Source: Pseudomonas putida (GTDB lineage Bacteria > Pseudomonadota > Gammaproteobacteria > Pseudomonadales > Pseudomonadaceae). Taken from it: a DNA stretch of 64,000 nucleotides. The position numbers were made by a program, and so were the translations under genes. Positions within the stretch are counted from its first letter, which is position 1; every line of letters begins with the position of its first letter. Below are positions 47,647 to 56,298 of this stretch, one piece after another. Where the stretch lies: assembly GCF_002906855.1 (NCBI RefSeq), contig NZ_MINI01000048.1, positions 868,001 to 932,000 of the forward strand, read 5' to 3'. The notes under the pieces are model-generated. The model ran no database searches. It was not told the origin of the DNA and was given only the letters and a program-made list of their open reading frames with translations.

Positions 47647-47883
47647 GTTGCACCCAGGCGGCGAATGCTATGCAACAACGCAAAGTCGGTGCAACCATTT
47701 TTCATTTGCAAGTTGCACCCACCCGTGCGCTTTGCGAAAAATCCTATTTTTTGCTCCCTTTAGGAGCAAAAACACAGTTTTTCATAAGAAAACGCACGGT
47801 TATGAACGCTTTTTAATCTGTAGGAAGCTTCCTCAGACGAGTTGCACCTTTTCCTCAAAAAAATCGGGTTGCACCTGGTTGCA
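47647..47883. promoter_or_regulatory. putP-putA control region with seven GTTGCA motifs
   Basis: Within the 357-base gap between putP and putA, GTTGCA occurs on the plus strand at 47647-47652, 47712-47717, 47841-47846, 47868-47873 and 47878-47883. It occurs on the minus strand at 47671-47676 and 47690-47695. Five of the seven are extended to GTTGCACC or nearly so. GTTGCA is the operator motif known for E. coli PutA, and the PutA encoded here has the N-terminal DNA-binding domain. Sites cluster at both ends, four towards putP and three towards putA. Confidence 0.82.
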
Positions 47884-47952
47884 CCCGAAAACGCCTACAG
47901 CTAATCTTGGCGCAGCTTAAGCCACAACCGTGGCAATAATGAGGATAAGAAA

Positions 47953-50900
47953 TTGGCGACGACCACCCTTGGGGTCAAACTTGACGACCCGACCCGTGAG
48001 CGACTCAAAGCAGCTGCGCAGTCCATCGACCGCACGCCGCACTGGTTGATCAAGCAAGCGATCTTCAATTACCTGGAGAAGCTCGAGGGTGGCGCCACCC
48101 TGACCGAACTCAACGGTCACGCCAACAACCTGGCCGATGACGCTGGCGAAGTCCAGCCAGACCACGCCCACCAGTGCTTCCTCGAATTTGCCGAGAGCAT
48201 CCTGCCGCAGTCGGTACTGCGCTCGGCGATCACCGCCGCCTACCGCCGCCCCGAGCAGGAAGTCGTGCCGATGCTGCTGGAGCAGGCGCGCCTGAGCGCG
48301 CCACTGGCCGAAGCTACCAACAAGCTGGCTGCCGGCATCGCGGAAAAACTGCGTAACCAGAAAAGTGCTGGCGGCCGTGCCGGCATCGTCCAGGGGCTGC
48401 TGCAGGAGTTCTCCCTGTCGTCCCAGGAAGGCGTGGCACTGATGTGCCTGGCCGAAGCCCTGTTGCGCATCCCCGACAAAGGTACCCGCGACGCCCTGAT
48501 CCGCGACAAGATCAGCAACGGCAACTGGCAGCCGCACCTGGGCAACAGCCCGTCGCTGTTCGTCAACGCCGCCACCTGGGGCCTGCTGCTGACCGGCAAG
48601 CTGGTCTCCACCCATAACGAAGCCGGCCTCACCTCCTCGCTCACCCGCATCATCGGCAAGAGTGGCGAACCGATGATCCGCAAGGGCGTCGACATGGCCA
48701 TGCGCCTGATGGGCGAGCAGTTCGTCACCGGCGAAACCATCGCCGAAGCCCTGGCCAACGCCAGCCGCTTCGAAGCCAAAGGCTTCCGTTACTCCTACGA
48801 CATGCTCGGCGAAGCCGCACTGACCGAACATGACGCGCAGAAGTACCTGGCCTCCTACGAGCAAGCGATCCACTCGATCGGCAAGGCTTCCCACGGCCGC
48901 GGCATCTATGAAGGCCCTGGCATCTCGATCAAGCTGTCGGCACTGCACCCACGCTACAGCCGCGCCCAGTACGAGCGCGTCATGGAAGAGCTGTACCCGC
49001 GCCTGCTGTCGCTGACCCTGCTGGCCAAGCAATATGACATCGGCCTGAACATCGACGCCGAAGAAGCCGACCGCCTGGAGCTGTCCCTCGACCTGCTCGA
49101 GCGCCTGTGCTTCGAGCCGGCCCTGGCTGGCTGGAACGGTATCGGTTTCGTCATCCAGGCTTACCAGAAGCGCTGCCCGTATGTGATCGACTACGTCATC
49201 GACCTGGCCAAGCGCAGCCGCCACCGCCTGATGATCCGCCTGGTGAAAGGCGCCTATTGGGACAGCGAAATCAAGCGCGCCCAGGTCGAAGGCCTGGAAG
49301 GCTACCCGGTGTATACCCGCAAGGTGTACACCGACGTGTCCTACGTTGCCTGTGCCCGCAAGCTGCTGGCCGTACCGGAAGCCATCTACCCGCAGTTCGC
49401 TACCCACAACGCCCACACCTTGTCGGCCATCTACCACATCGCCGGCCAGAACTACTACCCAGGCCAGTACGAGTTCCAGTGCCTGCACGGCATGGGCGAG
49501 CCGCTATACGAGCAAGTCGTGGGCAAGGTTTCCGAAGGCAAGCTGAACCGTCCGTGCCGCGTGTACGCACCGGTCGGCACCCACGAAACCCTGCTGGCCT
49601 ACCTGGTCCGCCGCCTGCTGGAAAATGGCGCCAACACCTCGTTCGTCAACCGCATCGCCGACCACTCGATCTCCATCCAGGAACTGGTCGCCGACCCGGT
49701 TTCCAGCATCGAGCGCATGGGCACCCAGGAAGGCAGCATCGGCCTGCCACACCCGCGCATTCCGCTGCCGCGCGACCTGTATGGCAGCGAGCGGGCCAAC
49801 TCGGCCGGTATCGACATGGCCAACGAACACCGCCTGGCGTCGCTGTCCTGCGCCATGCTGGCCACGGCCAACAATGACTGGAAAGCCACCCCGATGCTGG
49901 CCTGCGCCGCCAGTGAAGCGGTAGCCGTGCCAGTACTGAACCCGGCGGACCACCGCGACGTGGTCGGCCACGTGCAGGAAGCCACTGTCGCCGACGTCGA
50001 CAATGCCATCCAGTGCGCACTGAACGCTGCGCCAATCTGGCAGGCCACCCCGCCAGCCGAGCGTGCCGCGATCCTCGAGCGCACCGCCGACCTGATGGAA
50101 GCCGAAATCCAGCCGCTGATGGGCTTGCTTATCCGCGAAGCCGGCAAGACCTTCGCCAACGCCATCGCTGAAGTGCGTGAAGCCGTGGACTTCCTGCGCT
50201 ACTACGCGGTGCAGGCACGCAACGACTTCAGCAATGACGCCCACCGCCCACTGGGCCCGGTGGTGTGCATCAGCCCGTGGAACTTCCCGCTGGCAATCTT
50301 CAGCGGCCAGGTGGCCGCCGCCCTGGCGGCCGGCAACCCGGTACTGGCCAAGCCCGCCGAGCAGACGCCACTGATCGCAGCCCAGGCCGTACGCCTGCTG
50401 CTGGAAGCCGGTATTCCTGAAGGGGTGCTGCAACTGCTGCCGGGTCGCGGCGAAACCGTCGGCGCCGGCCTGGTCGGTGACGAGCGCGTCAAAGGGGTGA
50501 TGTTCACCGGTTCCACCGAAGTTGCCCGCCTGCTGCAGCGCAATGTCGCTGGCCGCCTGGACAACCAGGGCCGGCCGATCCCGCTGATCGCCGAAACTGG
50601 CGGCCAGAACGCCATGATCGTCGACTCCTCGGCACTCACCGAGCAGGTGGTGATCGACGTGGTGTCCTCGGCCTTCGACAGCGCCGGCCAGCGTTGCTCG
50701 GCCCTGCGCGTGCTGTGCCTGCAGGAAGACTCCGCCGACCGCGTGATCGAAATGCTCAAGGGCGCCATGGCCGAAAGCCGCCTGGGCTGCCCGGACCGCC
50801 TGGCCGTGGACATTGGCCCGGTGATCGACGCCGAAGCCAAGGCCGGTATCGAGAAGCACATCCAGGGCATGCGCGAGAAAGGCCGCACGGTCTATCAAGT

Positions 50901-51906
50901 CGCTATCGCCGATGCGGCAGAGATCAAGCGCGGCACCTTCGTGATGCCAACCCTGATCGAGCTGGACAGCTTCGACGAACTGAAGCGTGAAATCTTCGGC
51001 CCGGTGCTGCACGTGGTGCGCTACAACCGCCGCAACCTGGACCAGCTGATCGAGCAGATCAACGCTTCCGGCTACGGCCTGACCCTCGGCGTGCACACCC
51101 GCATCGACGAAACCATCGCCAAGGTGGTGGAAACCGCCAATGCCGGCAACATGTACGTCAACCGCAACATCGTTGGCGCCGTGGTGGGCGTGCAGCCGTT
51201 CGGGGGTGAAGGCCTGTCCGGCACCGGCCCGAAAGCCGGCGGCCCGCTGTACCTGTACCGCCTGCTGTCGACCCGCCCGGCCGACGCGATCGGCCGCCAC
51301 TTCCAGCAGCAGGATGGCGATGGCCAGCCGGACCGTGCCCTGCACGACCAGCTGATCAAGCCGCTGCACGCCCTCAAGGCCTGGGCCGAAAGCAACCAGC
51401 AAGCCGACCTGGCCGCCCTGTGCAGCCAGTTCGCCAGCCAGTCGCAGAGCGGCATCGCCCGCCTGCTGCCCGGCCCGACCGGCGAGCGCAACACCTACAC
51501 CATCCTGCCGCGCGAGCACGTGCTGTGCCTGGCAGACAACGAAGCCGACCTGCTGGCGCAGTTCGCTGCCGTGCTGGCGGTGGGTAGCTCGGCGGTGTGG
51601 GCTGATGCAGAACCTGGCAAGGCCCTACGCGGCCGCCTGCCGCGTGAGCTGCAGGCCAAGGTCAAGCTGGTGGCGGACTGGAACAAGGACGAAGTGGCGT
51701 TCGACGCCGTGATCCACCATGGCGACTCCGACCAACTGCGCGGCGTGTGCCAGCAGGTGGCCAAGCGTTCTGGCGCGATCGTCGGGGTGCACGGGCTGTC
51801 CAGCGGTGACCACCAGATTGCCCTGGAGCGCCTGGTAATCGAGCGGGCGGTGAGTGTGAACACTGCGGCGGCGGGCGGTAACGCCAGCTTGATGACCATT
51901 GGCTAA
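47953..51906 (+). CDS. putA: Trifunctional PutA: proline dehydrogenase / P5C dehydrogenase / repressor
   Basis: Protein of 1317 residues, the length of trifunctional PutA. An N-terminal ribbon-helix-helix DNA-binding domain (TTTLGVKLDDPTRERLKAAA) is followed by the FAD-dependent proline dehydrogenase barrel (KLSALHPRYS, RLVKGAYWD, YATHN-type region) and the NAD-dependent P5C dehydrogenase (ISPWNFPLAIF, ETGGQNAMIV with the Glu, SAGQRCSALRVL with the catalytic Cys). A C-terminal domain follows. It oxidises proline to glutamate and represses put genes when proline is absent. The start is TTG, preceded by GAGGAT; no ATG gives the RHH domain. Confidence 0.97.
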   Translation: MATTTLGVKLDDPTRERLKAAAQSIDRTPHWLIKQAIFNYLEKLEGGATLTELNGHANNLADDAGEVQPDHAHQCFLEFAESILPQSVLRSAITAAYRRPEQEVVPMLLEQARLSAPLAEATNKLAAGIAEKLRNQKSAGGRAGIVQGLLQEFSLSSQEGVALMCLAEALLRIPDKGTRDALIRDKISNGNWQPHLGNSPSLFVNAATWGLLLTGKLVSTHNEAGLTSSLTRIIGKSGEPMIRKGVDMAMRLMGEQFVTGETIAEALANASRFEAKGFRYSYDMLGEAALTEHDAQKYLASYEQAIHSIGKASHGRGIYEGPGISIKLSALHPRYSRAQYERVMEELYPRLLSLTLLAKQYDIGLNIDAEEADRLELSLDLLERLCFEPALAGWNGIGFVIQAYQKRCPYVIDYVIDLAKRSRHRLMIRLVKGAYWDSEIKRAQVEGLEGYPVYTRKVYTDVSYVACARKLLAVPEAIYPQFATHNAHTLSAIYHIAGQNYYPGQYEFQCLHGMGEPLYEQVVGKVSEGKLNRPCRVYAPVGTHETLLAYLVRRLLENGANTSFVNRIADHSISIQELVADPVSSIERMGTQEGSIGLPHPRIPLPRDLYGSERANSAGIDMANEHRLASLSCAMLATANNDWKATPMLACAASEAVAVPVLNPADHRDVVGHVQEATVADVDNAIQCALNAAPIWQATPPAERAAILERTADLMEAEIQPLMGLLIREAGKTFANAIAEVREAVDFLRYYAVQARNDFSNDAHRPLGPVVCISPWNFPLAIFSGQVAAALAAGNPVLAKPAEQTPLIAAQAVRLLLEAGIPEGVLQLLPGRGETVGAGLVGDERVKGVMFTGSTEVARLLQRNVAGRLDNQGRPIPLIAETGGQNAMIVDSSALTEQVVIDVVSSAFDSAGQRCSALRVLCLQEDSADRVIEMLKGAMAESRLGCPDRLAVDIGPVIDAEAKAGIEKHIQGMREKGRTVYQVAIADAAEIKRGTFVMPTLIELDSFDELKREIFGPVLHVVRYNRRNLDQLIEQINASGYGLTLGVHTRIDETIAKVVETANAGNMYVNRNIVGAVVGVQPFGGEGLSGTGPKAGGPLYLYRLLSTRPADAIGRHFQQQDGDGQPDRALHDQLIKPLHALKAWAESNQQADLAALCSQFASQSQSGIARLLPGPTGERNTYTILPREHVLCLADNEADLLAQFAAVLAVGSSAVWADAEPGKALRGRLPRELQAKVKLVADWNKDEVAFDAVIHHGDSDQLRGVCQQVAKRSGAIVGVHGLSSGDHQIALERLVIERAVSVNTAAAGGNASLMTIG

Positions 51907-51925
51907 GGCGCGGGGTTATTGATGA

Positions 51926-51953
51926 AAAAGGAGAGCTTCGGCTCTCCTTTTTT
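51926..51953. terminator. Rho-independent terminator after putA
   Basis: A-run, stem GGAGAGC/GCTCTCC with loop TTCG, then T-run; works in both directions. Confidence 0.93.
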
Positions 51954-52018
51954 ATGGACGCATATCTTGAGAGGTTGGGAGAGTCAGATCGACATCGTTG
52001 TGGCGACTACCTAGCCAC

Positions 52019-52377
52019 TCAAACGCTGCCTAGATCGACGCCCATAAGCAAAGCCAATAGAGTCAGGAAAACCATACTAGGCCAAACCAACAGGCCTAAT
52101 GACATCCACAGCCAGTTCGCAACTGTGAAAGTCGAATTGACTTTCCCGCTGACGTCAGCAGCGCATAAATAAAAAATACAGCGAAGAATGCACGCACCAG
52201 GGGTAACACTCGCTCTCCAGAATACTTTCTGTGCGATACCCAGCTCCGATAGAAGCAATAAAGCCAATACCAACCAAATGTAAAAAAGCTAACGACAGCA
52301 ATCTTCTTTAACGACACTGTAAAAAATTGCTGCCCCTCAGCAACCGGGAACTTTTCTTGCTCTAGCATCATCAGCAA
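52019..52377 (-). pseudogene. Frameshifted small membrane-protein gene
   Basis: Two overlapping minus-strand frames together read as one protein. The first (52377-52096) starts MLMMLEQEKFPVAEGQQFF and gives SLKKIAVVSFFTFGWYWLYC, then VRAFFAVFFIYALLTS, after which it becomes unlike the family and stops. The second frame (52273-52019) continues with SGKVNSTFTVANWLWMSLGL and LVWPSMVFLTLLALLM. The two halves resemble the N- and C-terminal parts of small four-helix Pseudomonas membrane proteins with an FFTFGWYWLYCFYRSW-type first helix. A one- or two-base change between about 52150 and 52200, perhaps in the T-run at the TATTTTTTATTT stretch, would join them. The region is AT-richer than its surroundings. 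A sequencing error cannot be excluded. Confidence 0.6.
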
Positions 52378-52583
52378 CTCTTGGCGCGAATAGAGCTTGC
52401 TATTGGATATTTATTCCTCCTGAAAACATGCCATACACTTCCGAGGAATAAGTCAGATTCTTCCGATAGCTGCACAACACCTAAACATGCTGGCTGTGAC
52501 CAGCCATCATCTGGATCAATCATGGTAGCTACCCCAATGAGCCACACCTAGACTCGGCTGACGCCCGCCCAAGGACCGCCACC
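52378..52583. other. AT-rich gap upstream of acyl-CoA dehydrogenase gene
   Basis: Visibly lower in G+C than the flanking genes. It must contain the promoters for the frameshifted gene and for acd. No further gene or repeat was recognised. Confidence 0.5.
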
Positions 52584-54386
52584 ATGCCCGAGACCCTGCT
52601 CAGCCCCCGCAACCTCGACTTCGAACTGTACGAAGTCCTCGACGCCGAAGCCCTGACCCAGCGCCCGCGCTTCGCCGAGCACAGCCGCGAGACCTTCGAC
52701 GCAGCCCTGACCACCGCGCGCAACATCGCCGAAAAGTTCTTCGCCCCGCACAACCGCAAAGCCGACGAAAACGAGCCGCGCTATGTGGACGGCCGCGCCG
52801 AGCTGATCCCCGAGGTGAAGCCCGCCGTCGATGCCTTCCTCGAAGCCGGCTTCCTCAACGCCAATCGCGACTTCGAAGTCGGCGGCATGCAACTGCCCAG
52901 CCTGGTCTCGCAAGCCTGTTTCGCCCATTTCCAGGCAGCCAACGCCGGCACCACGGCCTACCCGTTCCTGACCATGGGCGCGGCCAACCTGATCGAAAGC
53001 TTCGGCACCGAGGAGCAGAAGCGCCTGTACCTGCAGCCAATGATCGAAGGCCGCTACTTCGGCACCATGGCGCTGACCGAGCCCCATGCGGGATCGTCGC
53101 TTGCCGATATCCGCACCCGCGCCGAACCGGCTGGCGATGGCACTTACCTGCTCAAGGGCAACAAGATCTTCATCTCTGGCGGCGACCACGAGCTGTCGGA
53201 AAACATCGTGCACATGGTGCTGGCCAAGCTGCCGGACGCACCGCCTGGCGTTAAGGGCATTTCGCTGTTCATCGTGCCGAAGTACCTGGTCAACCAGGAC
53301 GGCAGCCGTGGCCCGCGCAATGACGTGCTGCTGGCCGGGCTGTTTCACAAGATGGGCTGGCGCGGCACCACGTCCACCGCGCTGAATTTCGGCGACAACA
53401 GCCAGTGCGTCGGCTATCTGGTCGGACAACCGCATCAGGGCCTGGCGTGCATGTTTCAGATGATGAATGAAGCGCGCATCGGTGTCGGCATGGGCGCGGT
53501 GATGCTTGGCTACGCTGGCTACCTGTACTCGCTGGAATACGCCCGCCAGCGGCCGCAGGGCCGCCTGGTGGACAACAAGGATCCGCAGAGCCCGGCCGTG
53601 CCGATCATCGAGCACACCGATGTGAAGCGCATGCTGCTGGCGCAGAAGGCCTATGTGGAAGGCGCCTTCGACCTGGGCCTGTACGCTGCGCGCCTGTTCG
53701 ACGACACCCACACCGCCAGCGACGAAAGCGCCCGCAAGCAAGCTCAGGAACTGCTCGACCTGCTGACTCCGATCGTCAAATCCTGGCCTTCGAGCTTCTG
53801 CCTCAAGGCCAACGAACTGGCAATCCAGATCCTCGGAGGCCACGGCTACACCCGCGAGTACCCGGTGGAACAGTACTACCGCGACAACCGCCTGAACCCG
53901 ATCCACGAAGGCACCGAGGGCATCCAGTCGATTGACCTGCTGGGCCGCAAGCTGGCGCAGAACAACGGTGCCGGCCTCAAGCAGCTGATCCGCCTGATCG
54001 CTGCCACTGCCGAACGCGCCAGCCATCACCCCAACCTTGACCCGCTACGCCAGCCGCTGGAGCAACTGGTCAGCCGCCTGCAAGTCGTAACCCTGGCCCT
54101 GCTCGGCGACATGGCCCAAGGCAAAATCGCTGGCGCCTTGGCCAACTCGGCTGTGTATCTCAAGGCCTTCGGCCACAGCGTGATCGGCTGGCGTTGGCTG
54201 GAACAGGCAGTTCACGCCGAGCTTGGCCTACTCAAGGGAACTGCTGGTGATCGCGGTTTTTACCTGGGCAAGCTGCAGGCCGCACGTTATTTCCTGACCT
54301 GGGAAGTGCCAGGCTGCCATAACGAACTGGTATTGCTCGAGGCGCGCGACGACACTTGCCTCGCCATGCAGGACGGGTGGTTCTAA
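52584..54386 (+). CDS. Acyl-CoA dehydrogenase (long, 600-residue type)
   Basis: FAD-dependent acyl-CoA dehydrogenase of 600 residues, the long subfamily with an extra C-terminal domain. N-terminal helical part; middle domain with FGTMALTEPHAGSSLADIRT and KGNKIFISGGDHELSENIVH; later MMNEARIGVGMGAVMLGYAG and the ILGGHGYTREYPVEQYYRDN signature near residues 415-435. Expected reaction: alpha-beta desaturation of an acyl-CoA with electron transfer to ETF; chain-length specificity unknown. Its last 108 bases are repeated at 58265-58372. The exporter gene on the other strand ends inside its stop codon. Confidence 0.93.
   Translation: MPETLLSPRNLDFELYEVLDAEALTQRPRFAEHSRETFDAALTTARNIAEKFFAPHNRKADENEPRYVDGRAELIPEVKPAVDAFLEAGFLNANRDFEVGGMQLPSLVSQACFAHFQAANAGTTAYPFLTMGAANLIESFGTEEQKRLYLQPMIEGRYFGTMALTEPHAGSSLADIRTRAEPAGDGTYLLKGNKIFISGGDHELSENIVHMVLAKLPDAPPGVKGISLFIVPKYLVNQDGSRGPRNDVLLAGLFHKMGWRGTTSTALNFGDNSQCVGYLVGQPHQGLACMFQMMNEARIGVGMGAVMLGYAGYLYSLEYARQRPQGRLVDNKDPQSPAVPIIEHTDVKRMLLAQKAYVEGAFDLGLYAARLFDDTHTASDESARKQAQELLDLLTPIVKSWPSSFCLKANELAIQILGGHGYTREYPVEQYYRDNRLNPIHEGTEGIQSIDLLGRKLAQNNGAGLKQLIRLIAATAERASHHPNLDPLRQPLEQLVSRLQVVTLALLGDMAQGKIAGALANSAVYLKAFGHSVIGWRWLEQAVHAELGLLKGTAGDRGFYLGKLQAARYFLTWEVPGCHNELVLLEARDDTCLAMQDGWF
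54279..54386 (+). repeat. Left copy of 108-bp direct repeat (3' end of acd)
   Basis: Ungapped match to 58265-58372 at a constant offset of 3986 bases. I count 15 mismatches in 108 positions, about 86 percent. In this copy the frame is intact and encodes the last 35 residues of the dehydrogenase and its TAA stop. Weaker similarity (ACCGTG) seems to continue about 14 bases beyond the stop with a small gap. Confidence 0.93.
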
Positions 54387-55315
54387 GGCGGACTACCGTG
54401 TTCCACACTCGCCGCCCGCCTTGGCCTGTGCGGGTTGCGAGTGATGGCCATGCCTGCCGCAACTACCGCGATACCCACATAAGTTGTCCAATGAACTGCG
54501 TCCCCGAACATCAACGCGGCCCATAACAACGTGACCGGCGGCTCCAGGTAGACCAGTGCCGATACGCGGGTAGCCGATAGCCTGGTCAACAATATCCACA
54601 GGCTCAAGTAGGCAATGAAGGTCGAAAACAATGTCAGCCATGCAACGGCCGCCCACACCTGCGTACTAGCAGGGACTTCGATCAAGCCAAACGGCAAGCC
54701 TGTAGCGGTGAGCAGTAAAAGCGTTGCAGTCGATTGCAGGAACAACGGCATCAGCAACCCGTCCTTGCTGTGGCCCGTTGCCATGACCGATTGCCGCCGC
54801 TGATAGAGCGTGGCGATGGAGAGCGTGATCGCGGCGATCAGCGGCAGGGCGTACAGCCAAGGGTCAAGGCGGGTCGTAGACAGGCTGTACTCGCCGAGGA
54901 TAACCATGCTGACACCGGCAAACCCGATCCCAAGCCCTAACCACTCCTGCAGGCCACTGCGCTCTTGCTGGTCCTTGTTGCTCATCGATGCCGTGATCAG
55001 TGGTTGCAGCGCGCAAATGATGGCAGCAATCCCTGCCGGCAGCCCACCGCGAATGGCGATGTAAACGCTGACCAGATACGCAAACTGGGCCAGAAAACCA
55101 ATCACCGCGTTGTAGCGGATCTGCGCCCATGTCAGCACACGCAACCGGTGCCAGACAAAGGGCAGCAGGCAGGCGCAGACCAGCAGGAATCGCCAGAACA
55201 ACAGGTTTATCGCACCTGCGTCCTCCGTCCCCATGCGGGCACCAATAAAGCCCGAACTCCAGGACAGGACAAAGATGGCTTGAAGCAGGATCAGGTAAAG
55301 CGCACTGCTTAGCAT
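54383..55315 (-). CDS. EamA/DMT-family exporter
   Basis: Membrane protein of 310 residues with about ten hydrophobic segments in two EamA repeats. The first begins LYLILLQAIFVLSWSSGFIG; the second ends with SALVYLEPPVTLLWAALMFG, a typical EamA helix-9 motif. Likely a metabolite exporter, in the RhtA/YdcZ-like sense. The start at MLSSALYLIL is chosen because the family starts directly at the first helix. It lies two bases after the oxygenase gene and is third in a leftward operon (methyltransferase, oxygenase, exporter). Its stop codon shares bases with the acd stop. Confidence 0.88.
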   Translation of the reverse strand: MLSSALYLILLQAIFVLSWSSGFIGARMGTEDAGAINLLFWRFLLVCACLLPFVWHRLRVLTWAQIRYNAVIGFLAQFAYLVSVYIAIRGGLPAGIAAIICALQPLITASMSNKDQQERSGLQEWLGLGIGFAGVSMVILGEYSLSTTRLDPWLYALPLIAAITLSIATLYQRRQSVMATGHSKDGLLMPLFLQSTATLLLLTATGLPFGLIEVPASTQVWAAVAWLTLFSTFIAYLSLWILLTRLSATRVSALVYLEPPVTLLWAALMFGDAVHWTTYVGIAVVAAGMAITRNPHRPRRAASVEHGSPP

Positions 55316-55317
55316 GA

Positions 55318-56274
55318 TCAAGGCTCCGTGTGACGCAATTCCTCGAACGTAATCGGCGCGATGCCTATTCGAGCAAATTGCCGGGTAGCCGAGCGCTGCA
55401 AAGCCCACCGCAACTTCAACCAGTTGGGGATAGTAGCGGGTATTCCGTCGTCGGAGGCCAGGTGCCAGAACCGGTTGGAGTCATCGGTGAAATAAGGACA
55501 ATGGAATGACAACACAAGTGACATGCGCCGCCCGCTGAGCACCGGGCGAACACCGTGGAACAATCGGCTGCCGTAGATGAACAGGGCATCGCCAGGATCG
55601 GCGAGCTGCGCGGTCTCGAAGGTCCGGTAATCCAGGGCATCAAAGCTGTCGACAGTACCGTTGTGGAACAGGAACTCGCCGCCGCTATAGTCGGAGGCGC
55701 CCGAGAGCACGATGTTCAGCACATAGTTGGTGCCATCCGTGTGCCACATGCCCAATTGCTGCTGTTGCTCTGCAGGCTTGGGGTAGAAGTAGTTGATCTG
55801 CGAGCGAGCATTGAGCATCGGGTAAGGCACAAGCGGTACGCCAGCAACACGCGAGACAGCGAGAAGAAATGAGCGACTGCACATCATGTCGTTGATGAAC
55901 GACGACAGCGCCGTCACACCCCGCGTGCGCCGGGAAATGATCCAGTCACTGTCACCCGCGCGCTCTTCCAGACGTGAGCAGATACCTTGCAAAACCGCGA
56001 CACCTTCCGGCGTTAGCAGCCGATGGACAACCGCTGCGCCGGTGATGCTGTCTACTGCAATATTTGCGTGCGGGCTCTGGCCATACCCAAGCTCTCCCAG
56101 TGTCCGGGTGTCGCTGACGGTGGGTCCATGTTGGCAGAGGAAATCATCCCGCCAAACGCTCTGCTCGGTCAGGCACATTGGTGCAGGCCGCAGTGTGCGT
56201 TTCAAGGTTGACTTGAGCGCCAGCTTCACGCGCCCGATGCCGCGCTCGAACAAGGGTAAGGTGTCTAGGTTCAT
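55318..56274 (-). CDS. 2-oxoglutarate/Fe(II)-dependent oxygenase
   Basis: Protein of 318 residues with the double-stranded beta-helix iron site: MWHTDGTNYVLN supplies H178 and D180, and FHGVRPVLSGRRMSLVLSFH supplies H240 and the 2-oxoglutarate-binding R250. SGGEFLFHNG lies between them, as in prolyl-4-hydroxylase-like enzymes. Predicted to hydroxylate, desaturate or otherwise oxidise a small substrate or peptide. It lies 24 bases downstream of the EgtD-like methyltransferase and two bases before the exporter, so the three are one transcript. Confidence 0.85.
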   Translation of the reverse strand: MNLDTLPLFERGIGRVKLALKSTLKRTLRPAPMCLTEQSVWRDDFLCQHGPTVSDTRTLGELGYGQSPHANIAVDSITGAAVVHRLLTPEGVAVLQGICSRLEERAGDSDWIISRRTRGVTALSSFINDMMCSRSFLLAVSRVAGVPLVPYPMLNARSQINYFYPKPAEQQQQLGMWHTDGTNYVLNIVLSGASDYSGGEFLFHNGTVDSFDALDYRTFETAQLADPGDALFIYGSRLFHGVRPVLSGRRMSLVLSFHCPYFTDDSNRFWHLASDDGIPATIPNWLKLRWALQRSATRQFARIGIAPITFEELRHTEP

Positions 56275-56298
56275 GATGTGTCTGTCCCTGTGTGGCCC

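Noticed and set aside
47953..47990. A later ATG as the putA start
   Set aside because: It would remove the ribbon-helix-helix domain; the TTG at 47953 has a ribosome-binding site and gives the known N-terminus.
52096..52377. Two independent small genes in the gap after putA
   Set aside because: They overlap heavily on the same strand, and their hydrophobic profiles complement each other as halves of one protein, so a single frameshifted gene is more likely.
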